NCBI GenBank assembly: GCA_017622845.1 | Contig: JAGAQJ010000032.1 | Span: 1 to 42,137, forward strand | From: Lachnospiraceae bacterium | GTDB lineage: Bacteria; Bacillota; Clostridia; Lachnospirales; Lachnospiraceae | Direction of reading: 5' to 3' | DNA: 42,137 bases | In this document: piece by piece, positions 8,550 to 15,894 of the stretch | Numbering within the stretch: the stretch's first letter is position 1 | How the letters are laid out: each line of letters begins with the position of its first letter | Made by a program: the position numbers and the translations under genes | Notes under the pieces: generated by a model | The model's database searches: none | What the model saw: only the letters and a program-made list of their open reading frames with translations | What the model was told of the DNA's origin: nothing

Positions 8550-9257
8550 TCAGTAAAGCGCCATTTCGTCCAGCTTCATGGTGCCTTCTGCTCCTATAAT
8601 CCCAAAGTGATACTGCCAGAACACCCTAAGCTCAAACCCGACCGGCAGAAACATATCCCACACAAACTGAAGCTGATGTTCCCTCTCCTCCGTCCTTGGG
8701 TATCTGATATAGAGCAGGAGCTTCTTCGGTTCTTTTTTAATCTGGTAAAGCATCGCATCGGGATATAGGATCAGCACGCCCTTCCGAAAGATCTGAAGCG
8801 ACGAGCCTGTTTCCATCTGACTCAGTACCAGTGCTGCAAACCGCCCTTGTTTTGAATTCTCTATCATGCCAAAATCCGCTGCTGTCCCTCTCCAGAATGT
8901 TCTGTCCCTCAGTTCTTCCAATATCTTGTGGATATAGATATCCCGTTTGGTGAGTCCGTGTCTCAAATCCGTGTACAGGATTGTATGCAGCACAGCATCT
9001 ATAAAGTATCTGCAAAACCGGGCATATTCGCCTTCCTCAAGTCCCAGACTTTCCGGTGCGAGAAGCTCTTGAAAGATGTCCGCAAAACGATACAGGAGAT
9101 TCAGTTCAATTACACCTGCTGACACTTTCTTTTCGTTGATACAAGGAAAGGACTGCTCAAAAAACGGGCTGTACTCCTCCGCCTGTGCAAAGAACAGCTC
9201 ATCTTCCCCTATTCCCTGCTCATATGCCCTCAGTGCAATATCCCACATAAAGTTCAT
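8550..9257 (-). CDS. Conserved-looking protein of unknown function, baseplate candidate
   Basis: I do not recognise this 235-residue family. It has no signal peptide or clear membrane segment. It begins MNFMWDIALRAYEQG after a GGGGGGAC ribosome site, contains a helical central part, and ends with strands and the sequence LRVFWQYHFGIIGAEG. That ending has the flavour of phage baseplate assembly proteins but is not diagnostic. Spacing to its neighbours is 13 bp to the upstream 433-residue gene and 14 bp to the Hsp70-like gene, so the three are surely one operon. Being between sheath/tube and spike genes, a baseplate wedge or assembly role is the simplest inference. Not a shadow ORF: it fills the only long frame in the interval. 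Confidence 0.5.
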   Translation of the reverse strand: MNFMWDIALRAYEQGIGEDELFFAQAEEYSPFFEQSFPCINEKKVSAGVIELNLLYRFADIFQELLAPESLGLEEGEYARFCRYFIDAVLHTILYTDLRHGLTKRDIYIHKILEELRDRTFWRGTAADFGMIENSKQGRFAALVLSQMETGSSLQIFRKGVLILYPDAMLYQIKKEPKKLLLYIRYPRTEEREHQLQFVWDMFLPVGFELRVFWQYHFGIIGAEGTMKLDEMALY

Positions 9258-9270
9258 ATTACAGTCCCCC

Positions 9271-10572
9271 CTATATGATTTTCCCTATGCATTGGTAATC
9301 AGGAAAGATTCTTTGTACCTGTGTCACAAGGAAACTCATAATGTCCTCATTCAGATAATTTGCCGGATCTTTTGCCGTGAACTGAATTACCAGCGTTTGC
9401 CCTGAATCTCCTGTCCGCAGCTCATCTGTCAAAAAGCTGTCCATGTTGTAATTGGCATCCCTGCATTCCTGTGAAATCTTTGTGTCAAGCTCAAAACCGC
9501 AAAAAGTCAGATAATCCCCATAATCAAATGCCTCAATCAGCCTCGCCATCTCCGCTTTCGTCTTGATGCTCCTGCGGAACATCTCTGTGATACTTCCCGA
9601 GAAGCTTTCCTTATACTGATTGGAAAGAACCGGATACTGATACTTCTCCCTCCCTGTTCCCTGATGTACTTCATACAAGTGCCATTCACAGGGTCTTTCA
9701 ATCGGGCAGGTGATATACAAATCTCCTTTTATCCGGCGGATATTGGTAATCTCTGCCTCTGTATCCCGAACCAGATATCCGCAGTCCGGCTTTAGACGCT
9801 GTGCAAAAAACTGATGCTCATAGTTTGTCTTGTCAGCACAGGGGTTTGGATATGTACTTGTCTTTTCCGTCATGGGACGCAGATTCCAGAGCGGAATCAT
9901 GCCATATCTGATCTGGCCGGAATATTCTTCAAAGTCAATCTGTATTCTGCTGATTTCCTCATTATCTCTGATTTTTTCGGCTGTGCAGAGATACACATCT
10001 GCGAGTTTCGACAGATATGCGGCACATACTGTGCTCCATGGTTGGAAATTTACCCCAAAAACTGCATAAAGCTCCTCTATCATCTGCATATAATCCGTAT
10101 TCCGTTTCAGCAAAAACGATGCCCTGTATTCTCTTTTTGCCGTTTTAATCGTTCCGTGAAAGAGTCTTCCTTCCTGTCTAAGTATCCTGCAGACCTGTGT
10201 TGCTGTCCCCTTGATAAAGACTGTGTACAGCTTGAGCTGTTTTTCTTCTGCAAGCGCATCATTGATATCCTGACAGGATATTTTTACTTCTTTGGTATCC
10301 TCTGGGCGCATAGGATACAGAAAATGATCCGTCTCATCGTAATGCTGCCTGTCTGTCATGGAGATATAGACTGCATAGCGATACTGTTCCGGGCTGCATT
10401 CGTCCAGAACCCTTTGTTCCAGTTCCTCATATGCCTGACGATTGTAATCATATATGGCAGACAGGATATCACCTACTGTCTTTTTAAATAGCTCCCTGTC
10501 TTTTGGTTCGGTGATTTCCAGCATCCGCTTCCTGATATACTCTTTCATATCAAAATCCTGACCGTGCGCCAT
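9271..10572 (-). CDS. Large unknown protein, baseplate (wedge) candidate
   Basis: This 433-residue soluble protein starts with an ATG behind GGAGGGAA. Residues 10-65 are a long charged helix region (EYIRKRMLEITEPKDRELF), followed by mixed alpha/beta sequence with many aromatic residues (residues 100-330) and an acidic C-terminal half ending DYQCIGKII. The N-terminal helices and the length would suit a wedge protein of the TssF/gp6 class, but I see no motif that proves it. It lies 12 bp after the membrane-anchored PP2C-like gene and 13 bp before the 235-residue gene. Baseplate proteins diverge beyond recognition by eye; structure prediction would decide. Confidence 0.45.
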   Translation of the reverse strand: MAHGQDFDMKEYIRKRMLEITEPKDRELFKKTVGDILSAIYDYNRQAYEELEQRVLDECSPEQYRYAVYISMTDRQHYDETDHFLYPMRPEDTKEVKISCQDINDALAEEKQLKLYTVFIKGTATQVCRILRQEGRLFHGTIKTAKREYRASFLLKRNTDYMQMIEELYAVFGVNFQPWSTVCAAYLSKLADVYLCTAEKIRDNEEISRIQIDFEEYSGQIRYGMIPLWNLRPMTEKTSTYPNPCADKTNYEHQFFAQRLKPDCGYLVRDTEAEITNIRRIKGDLYITCPIERPCEWHLYEVHQGTGREKYQYPVLSNQYKESFSGSITEMFRRSIKTKAEMARLIEAFDYGDYLTFCGFELDTKISQECRDANYNMDSFLTDELRTGDSGQTLVIQFTAKDPANYLNEDIMSFLVTQVQRIFPDYQCIGKII

Positions 10573-10584
10573 ATGTTCCCTCCA

Positions 10585-12438
10585 TTATTCTGAAACCATT
10601 TCCGGACTCTGCTCCTGTGCTGTATTTTCAGCATTGTCTTCTGCTGTATTTTCTTCTGTATTTTTTTCTGTTATGTCTTCTTCCTGTTCTTCCAGCTTAA
10701 TATCCAACCGCTCCATCTTCCGCGTAATCTCCTCGACTTTGTCCTCCATTTTCACGGAAGCGTAGACGTCCTTTGCCAGAAGGTAATACTTTTTGGCAGC
10801 CAGATATTCCTTCTCCTGTGCAGCTTCCTCTGCTTCCTGCACATACTGCTGTGCTTCTTCCTTAAGCTGCTCTCTTTCCTGTAATTTCTCCTCTGTGACC
10901 TGCAGCTTTTCCTCCGCCGCCAATTGTTGTGCCTGCTCTCCCATATCATTGTATAGCTGCTGCGCTGAGAGATAATACACCTTTGCGCCCTCATAATCGC
11001 CTTGTGCAAACGCCGCATCACCCTGTGACACATAATTGGCGCCTGCTTCCTGCTGTTCAAGCTGCTCCTTGCGGTCTGCCTCCTCCGCTTCCTTCTCAGC
11101 TTTCTGATCCTCATAAAGCTTTTCGAGCGCTTCAATGGCAGTTTTCCTTCCATCATCAAAATAAAGCTGTCCGGCAAGCGTTTTTGCTTCCAGATATTTT
11201 TCCTCAGCTTTCTCATACTGCAGATTGAATGCCAGCGAATCTCCCAGATTAATCAAATCATAAACGGCAATGTAATCTGCTGTCAGCGCAAGCCTGTCAT
11301 TGATATAATCCAGTCCGGTGCTGTCCACATAAATCGAACGAACAGCAGCTTCCTTGTATGCCTTCTGCGCCTCGGCATATCTCTGCCCATCCATATGCTC
11401 CTGCGCTGCAAGCACTGACTCGATGAGCTTTTGGTAGTCTCCAAGCTGCTTTGTCATGGTGCGGTCCCGAAGATTCTTTGCAAGCTCCAATGCTTTGTCG
11501 CAGCATTCCTGTGCGCGCGCATAATTATCAATCTGAATGTATTCAATCGTATCCAGATATCCCTGCTCCATCTGCTCTATCTTCCTGATACGCCGGTTAT
11601 GCAGAATTGTCAGCACAACTGCCGCCGCTATTATCAGTACCAGTATCACTACTATTGTCATGACCACACGACGGATTCTGCGCTTTTTATTGGGGTCCGT
11701 GAACACCTTATTGACAAACAATGTCACAAAGGTATACTTGCCCAAATTATCAGGCTGTCTGGAAAGAAGCAGTTCTTCCACATTGTCTACCAGCTCCTGC
11801 GGCTCATTTGATGCCTCTGCGTAGACATCGCCCAGCTCCCCTTCGTCTATGTTTTCCCATATTCCACGTGTATACAAGGCAACTGCGTCTGTGTTCGCCA
11901 GCTTTATTTTTTTGGAGATATATGGATGAAACTCTTTCTCCTGCCCCAGATAAGCATACAGATTGTTTCTTTCTTCATGAATGGCAACCTTATCCGGCTC
12001 TACCTTCTCCTCTTTGACCATATCCATCGTAAGCGACTGGTCTGTCGACTGGTACCTGACAAATCCATCCCGGTACAGGCGCAGCCTGACATTTCCTGCC
12101 TGTCCATAGCGGATTTTCATATAATCGGTTACCACGATGATGACAGATGCCTTTAATTTCTTCTTACTTCCTGTTTCCTTAATCAGTGCATGATTTGCTG
12201 CATTCAGGCATGCCCGCATTGTGCGTTTTCCGATGGAAGGAGCTTCCGAAAATGCGCTGATTGCAGCCGCCACTGCCAGTCGTGCACTGACCGCATCCAA
12301 CTGGTCGTCAATTCCATCTGCAACTACATAGCAGGCATAATCGTCCAGTTCCACAAAACCGAAATAGTCTGTATTTTTCAGGTCGCAGTCCGCCTCCGAA
12401 GTAAAGGCTGTCTTAAATTCTGAATTTTGCTTTCTCAT
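10585..12438 (-). CDS. Membrane-anchored PP2C-like pseudophosphatase with coiled-coil/TPR-like C-terminus
   Basis: This 617-residue protein has three parts. Residues 1 to about 245 have a PP2C/SpoIIE-like fold: NTD at 22-24, VVADG at 38-42, and a GNVRLRLYRDG strand pair at 115-125. The later metal sites are lost: where active enzymes have SDG it has YTRG (189-192), and where they have DN it has GKYT (233-236). A membrane helix spans residues 258-279. The remainder (to 617) is highly charged and repetitive, with paired-helix units like TPRs (for example DAAFAQGDYEGAKVYYLSA), then a Glu-rich coiled coil and an acidic Asn/Thr tail. It overlaps the active phosphatase gene by 26 bp. It may be a sensor or scaffold that binds a phosphoprotein without hydrolysis. 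Confidence 0.75.
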   Translation of the reverse strand: MRKQNSEFKTAFTSEADCDLKNTDYFGFVELDDYACYVVADGIDDQLDAVSARLAVAAAISAFSEAPSIGKRTMRACLNAANHALIKETGSKKKLKASVIIVVTDYMKIRYGQAGNVRLRLYRDGFVRYQSTDQSLTMDMVKEEKVEPDKVAIHEERNNLYAYLGQEKEFHPYISKKIKLANTDAVALYTRGIWENIDEGELGDVYAEASNEPQELVDNVEELLLSRQPDNLGKYTFVTLFVNKVFTDPNKKRRIRRVVMTIVVILVLIIAAAVVLTILHNRRIRKIEQMEQGYLDTIEYIQIDNYARAQECCDKALELAKNLRDRTMTKQLGDYQKLIESVLAAQEHMDGQRYAEAQKAYKEAAVRSIYVDSTGLDYINDRLALTADYIAVYDLINLGDSLAFNLQYEKAEEKYLEAKTLAGQLYFDDGRKTAIEALEKLYEDQKAEKEAEEADRKEQLEQQEAGANYVSQGDAAFAQGDYEGAKVYYLSAQQLYNDMGEQAQQLAAEEKLQVTEEKLQEREQLKEEAQQYVQEAEEAAQEKEYLAAKKYYLLAKDVYASVKMEDKVEEITRKMERLDIKLEEQEEDITEKNTEENTAEDNAENTAQEQSPEMVSE

Positions 12439-13282
12439 ATGCCTTAACCTTGTCCCCCATTCCTATCAGGACAATGCTGGCATTATCCTTTTCTTCCTTA
12501 GGATTTTGGTTTACCAATTCTATAATGTCATAGGCTTTCTGCTGACAATCTCCCTTTTGTCCCAGAATCGCTTCAATTTCCCTTGCACCCAGCAGCTCGT
12601 AGATGCCATCACTCATCAGCACGACAATATCATCCTGTTTCATCCTGACAGGTGCATCAAACAGTTCGATGTCCTTGAAACCATCCTGCCCCAGATAATT
12701 GTACAGTCTTTTATTTTCCAAAAGCCTTATTGCATCCTGACGCGAAATGATTCCTTCATGGAATTTCTGTTCTGCCAGCACAGCAATTGTATGACCGGAA
12801 GATACCGGGATGAGATTTCCTTCCCGGTACACACATATTTTTACATTTCCCACCAATGCATAATACAGAAGACCTGCCCGGATCATCACACACCCAAGGC
12901 TGGCTGAGCCACGGCTGTCATCTCCCAGCACCTTAAGAATCTCCTTATTGGCACGGTGAAAGGCTTTTCTGAAAAAATACTGGGGATTGTGAAAAGCATT
13001 GTAATCTCTGAAAATATCCATACATGCATCTACAGCAATCCGGCTGGCAATCCGTCCTCCATAAGCCTTTCCTGCACCGTCTGCCAGCACAGCCATGATG
13101 CCTGCCGCAGTCTCCATGCTGCCAATCTGATCCTCCTGTACCTCACGTCCGCCGATCGTCATGCTCTTGCCTATATCAGGCATCCGTTCCTTTTTGGACG
13201 GATACCTGATATACAGTCTTATCGTATCCAATATGAGTACACATACCGCCAGCAGTCCAATCATGAAAAAACAGTTATCCAT
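12413..13282 (-). CDS. PP2C-family Ser/Thr protein phosphatase, membrane-tethered
   Basis: The protein has 289 residues with an N-terminal hydrophobic helix (FFMIGLLAVCVLIL, residues 5-18) followed by the catalytic domain. The metal and catalytic residues are intact: ED at 50-51, ADG at 67-69, SDG at 224-226 and the final DN at 266-267. It resembles PppA/Stp-type phosphatases, which reverse threonine phosphorylation. In proteobacterial T6SS a PpkA kinase, PppA phosphatase and Fha protein form a switch. Here the phosphatase lies beside two FHA genes and a dead paralogue, but no kinase is visible. It is transcribed after the FHA genes. The end overlaps the start of the pseudophosphatase gene. 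Confidence 0.85.
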   Translation of the reverse strand: MDNCFFMIGLLAVCVLILDTIRLYIRYPSKKERMPDIGKSMTIGGREVQEDQIGSMETAAGIMAVLADGAGKAYGGRIASRIAVDACMDIFRDYNAFHNPQYFFRKAFHRANKEILKVLGDDSRGSASLGCVMIRAGLLYYALVGNVKICVYREGNLIPVSSGHTIAVLAEQKFHEGIISRQDAIRLLENKRLYNYLGQDGFKDIELFDAPVRMKQDDIVVLMSDGIYELLGAREIEAILGQKGDCQQKAYDIIELVNQNPKEEKDNASIVLIGMGDKVKAYEKAKFRI

Positions 13283-13315
13283 CTGTATCCAACCTCCATA
13301 AGTGAAAAAACTCCC

Positions 13316-13819
13316 TTATGCTTCCCACATAAAGTTATTGCCGCAAAATGGTATGAATACAAATACAGACTTTCCAAGTTCAATCTTGTCGTAAGGATTC
13401 AATGGCGTCGGTACATACACTGCACTTTCATTCAGATATACCAGACCATTCGAATCCCCCGGAAGCAGAACAGACTCTTTCTTCTTCGGGTCAAATACGA
13501 TTACTGCGTGGTTGCGGCGTGATATCTCGTTGTCCCCGAGTATCTGGATATCCATATCATCTGCCCTTCCGACGAAGTTTTTACCTGATACGACTTTGTA
13601 GTCCTTTCCCTGCCGTGGGCCGGATATGCACACAATCCATCCGCAGACAGGCTTGATGTCCTCCTTGAAAAGCGCCTCCTCGACGTCGACCTCCGGCTTT
13701 TCTGTCTCCTTTTTTTCCTGAGTCTCTGTCTCTATATTGCAGTAGGGACATACTGTCCCATACCTTTTTTTGCTAAACATATGTCCGTTCTGACAACGGA
13801 TTAAATTTGATTCTCCCAT
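13316..13819 (-). CDS. Zinc-ribbon FHA-domain protein
   Basis: The 167-residue product starts at the ATG at 13819, chosen because GGGAGG lies just upstream; the in-frame GTG at 13837 is less good. The N-terminus holds a metal-ribbon pattern, Cys9 and His13 then Cys24 and Cys27 (RCQNGHMF, VCPYCN), followed by an acidic linker. Residues about 58-165 are an FHA fold: GR at 84-85, SRRNH at 100-104 and the closing strand KIELGKSVFVFIP. FHA domains bind phosphothreonine peptides. In type VI systems an Fha protein is the target of the kinase/phosphatase switch. The soluble FHA is next to a membrane-anchored FHA (13858-14382). Confidence 0.82.
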   Translation of the reverse strand: MGESNLIRCQNGHMFSKKRYGTVCPYCNIETETQEKKETEKPEVDVEEALFKEDIKPVCGWIVCISGPRQGKDYKVVSGKNFVGRADDMDIQILGDNEISRRNHAVIVFDPKKKESVLLPGDSNGLVYLNESAVYVPTPLNPYDKIELGKSVFVFIPFCGNNFMWEA

Positions 13820-13857
13820 ATTGACCTCCCTGCTCACACAAAATTTTCACAACCTGT

Positions 13858-14382
13858 TCAGCGAATCTGAAGCCTTGCCAGACTGATAAAGATAATGTCT
13901 CCCTTTTCAAGCTTGCACGGTTTCCCATAAGAAAGCTTGTATTTTCGCCCGTCACTTTTCTGTACGCTGACCCCATTCTTTGAGGATATATCCTCCACAT
14001 ACCATGTATCCTTCGTATAATTTAAAACTGCATGCTCCACATCAATCATACTGGCATATTCTGTATGATCGAGATTGACCGTCACCTCGTTTTCTCCCAC
14101 ATCACGTCCGATTACAATCCCGTTTTTTCCATAAATATCCCATGATGCGAGGTCTCCGCCCTGTTCATTCAGAAGCACCAGCTCAGAAGGTGTTCTCAAC
14201 GGCATACATTGTGTTTTATTCTCCTTATTTCCAGATGATGCCGGGAGCATCAGGTGAAAGATGCCTGCGAGCACTGCGAGCACTGCCCATAGCCAGCCTG
14301 CAAGCAGTCCAAGCCGATAACAGAGCAGCCCTGCAATTATCATACACAGCAGGGCTGACGCATAATTTAATTTTCTTACCAT
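13858..14382 (-). CDS. Membrane-anchored FHA-domain protein
   Basis: This 174-residue protein has two adjacent hydrophobic helices near its N-terminus (residues 8-22 and 25-46: LLCMIIAGLL, LWAVLAVLAG), then a short linker and an FHA domain at about 68-174. Diagnostic residues are GR at 92-93 (VIGRDVG), a modified SxxH motif (SMIDVEH, 111-117) and ISSKNGV at 132-138, which corresponds to the N-G turn. It probably docks a phosphorylated partner at the inner face of the membrane. It starts with ATG and lies 9 bp from the upstream J-protein gene. The membrane-FHA, soluble FHA, PP2C and pseudo-PP2C genes are contiguous and overlapping or near-overlapping, consistent with one signalling complex. 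Confidence 0.82.
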   Translation of the reverse strand: MVRKLNYASALLCMIIAGLLCYRLGLLAGWLWAVLAVLAGIFHLMLPASSGNKENKTQCMPLRTPSELVLLNEQGGDLASWDIYGKNGIVIGRDVGENEVTVNLDHTEYASMIDVEHAVLNYTKDTWYVEDISSKNGVSVQKSDGRKYKLSYGKPCKLEKGDIIFISLARLQIR

Positions 14383-14391
14383 AGTGATTCC

Positions 14392-14832
14392 CTACCTCTT
14401 GATGTTTCCCATAAAAGCTTCAAATATCTTTGTCGTGTCCAGCGGATTGCCTGTTTTCATATCAGGTCTTAATTTCTCCTCATTCACCACCTTCTTCGTT
14501 CTCGGATTAAATCCGAAGAACGACTCAAAGCTTTCGGATATGTCCTGAAAATTTACTTTTCCTGTCTCTGCAGCGGTCTTTGTTTTCTCCTTGGTGATAT
14601 CATCAGTGTCCTTTTTCTGATGTCCGCCAAGCTCCTCGTCATATCTGCGGCGTTTCTTTGGGTCTGAGAGAATTGTATATGCCTCTGTTATTTCCTTAAA
14701 CCGGGACTCACACTCCGCATCACCGGGGTGCGCATCCGGATGATATTTTTTTGCCAGCTTCCGGTATGCAGACTTGATTTCTCCCTCGGATGCCTGTCTG
14801 GATATCTGCAGGACACGATACCAGTCTGTCAT
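14392..14832 (-). CDS. J-domain co-chaperone
   Basis: The product has 146 residues from the ATG at 14832 (GGCGGTGG upstream); a longer ATG at 14865 precedes that site and is disfavoured. Residues 1-70 form a J domain with helix [14 protein letters not shown], the invariant HPD at 31-33, and helix [24 protein letters not shown]. After that there is no Gly/Phe-rich region, zinc finger or beta-barrel, so it is not a standard DnaJ. A short tail ([13 protein letters not shown], ending FMGNIKR) follows. It is preceded by a hairpin terminator after the tube genes, suggesting lower expression than the structural proteins. Its natural partner is the Hsp70-like ATPase encoded downstream in the same locus. 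Confidence 0.85.
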   Translation of the reverse strand: MTDWYRVLQISRQASEGEIKSAYRKLAKKYHPDAHPGDAECESRFKEITEAYTILSDPKKRRRYDEELGGHQKKDTDDITKEKTKTAAETGKVNFQDISESFESFFGFNPRTKKVVNEEKLRPDMKTGNPLDTTKIFEAFMGNIKR

Positions 14833-14938
14833 TGTTCCACCGCCTTTCCTTTTATGGCTGTCCAAAATATTTTTTGAACCGGTATTTTAATGCAGAAAAC
14901 ACTTTGGAGGACCATAAAGCATATGCCTGAATTTTTAA

Positions 14939-14972
14939 GGAAAGGCACATCATCACTGCGACATGCCTTTCC
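14939..14972 (-). terminator. Hairpin after the tube genes
   Basis: A perfect 9-bp stem (GGAAAGGCA at 14939-14947 with TGCCTTTCC at 14964-14972) encloses a 16-nt loop. On the minus strand it starts 18 nt after the tube stop codon and is followed by an A/T-rich stretch, not a pure T run. It probably acts as a partial terminator or 3' stabiliser that leaves sheath and tube transcripts more abundant than the downstream genes. Confidence 0.5.
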
Positions 14973-14989
14973 CTGTGCTCTACCGGCCA

Positions 14990-15418
14990 TCAGGCGCCAA
15001 TATAGCCTCCTTCGATAGCGATTGTATCTAATTTATCTTTTTTCTGTTTAATAACGATTGTAAATTGTCCAATGCCATCGCTGTTTGAGAAATCTTCCTT
15101 GTAATCAACCACGAATGCACGTGGGAAGCTGTATTTTCTCTCCACAATACCGGCATTGATAATCTCTACCTCTACCTGCCTGTAGGCTGCTGATTCCTCT
15201 GCCGGAACCACAGACCACAGCGCAAGCTGTCTGGTGCTGTCAAACGGATCGCCGTCTGTTGCCACCAGAATTTTTCCGGTAATCTCTAATGTACTTCCTA
15301 CATCCTTTGTCCTTGCGTTGGAATCCAGCGGAATATCTGTACGAAACTTTATCTTCTGTACACAATCTTTTGCTACCTCAAAACTATTTGCCCCATTTAC
15401 TTTTACGCGTAATGACAT
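14990..15418 (-). CDS. Tube protein candidate (Hcp-like paralogue 2)
   Basis: This 142-residue protein is all-beta by eye and has no signal peptide. It is clearly paralogous to the next gene (15433-15858): both share a central DSNAR motif (residues 36-40), the I-x-GK-(L/I)-L strand, the A-x-WSVVP stretch, and a C-terminal KQKKDK/KQKKDL region followed by a short I(E)GG. Size and location after the sheath gene are as expected of Hcp/tail-tube proteins. I assign it by synteny and fold impression, not by a diagnostic motif. It begins behind GGAGGTG with 14 bp separating it from the first paralogue and precedes the hairpin at 14939-14972. Confidence 0.6.
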   Translation of the reverse strand: MSLRVKVNGANSFEVAKDCVQKIKFRTDIPLDSNARTKDVGSTLEITGKILVATDGDPFDSTRQLALWSVVPAEESAAYRQVEVEIINAGIVERKYSFPRAFVVDYKEDFSNSDGIGQFTIVIKQKKDKLDTIAIEGGYIGA

Positions 15419-15432
15419 ATGTATCCACCTCC

Positions 15433-15858
15433 TTATTCACTAAATCCGCCTTCGATGCTGGTCAGCCTGGTCAAATCCTTCTTCTGCTTTACATGCAGGT
15501 AAAATTCTCCTACGCCTGTCTCATCATCAAGCTCTTCCTCATACTCCATGACAAATGCATTGGGAAGCGTATACTGTCTTACCACCTGATTAGCGGCTAC
15601 TACGTCTACCTTTACATTTCTGTAAGCATCTGCGCTCTCACTTGGCACCACGCTCCACTTTGCAAGATTGAGTGTGGTATCCTGTGCCTCTGCTCCCAGA
15701 GAAAATAACAGTTTTCCGCGTATTTTCATTGCGGTTCCATTATCTGTTGCTCTGGCATTGGAATCTTTAGGAATCTCTGAAAAAAATTCCACGCTTGTCA
15801 CGCACTGTTCTGTCAGGCTCACCGGACCTGATCCATCAATTGTTACTCTGAAACCCAT
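15433..15858 (-). CDS. Tube protein candidate (Hcp-like paralogue 1)
   Basis: The product has 141 residues, behind a GGAGGTAA ribosome site. It shares the DSNAR motif and the strand pattern of its neighbour, plus the same N-terminal F/L-R-V-x-x-(D/N)G start and a final IEGGF. Two tube paralogues directly downstream of a sheath gene match the order in contractile phages and in some eCIS, where one copy forms the tube and another starts or caps it. The two are similar in length but differ in charge. I see no evidence of effector function. The sheath gene ends 36 bp upstream. Confidence 0.6.
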   Translation of the reverse strand: MGFRVTIDGSGPVSLTEQCVTSVEFFSEIPKDSNARATDNGTAMKIRGKLLFSLGAEAQDTTLNLAKWSVVPSESADAYRNVKVDVVAANQVVRQYTLPNAFVMEYEEELDDETGVGEFYLHVKQKKDLTRLTSIEGGFSE

Positions 15859-15894
15859 AGCTTTACCTCCTTATAGACAAATCTGAGTCTTATC

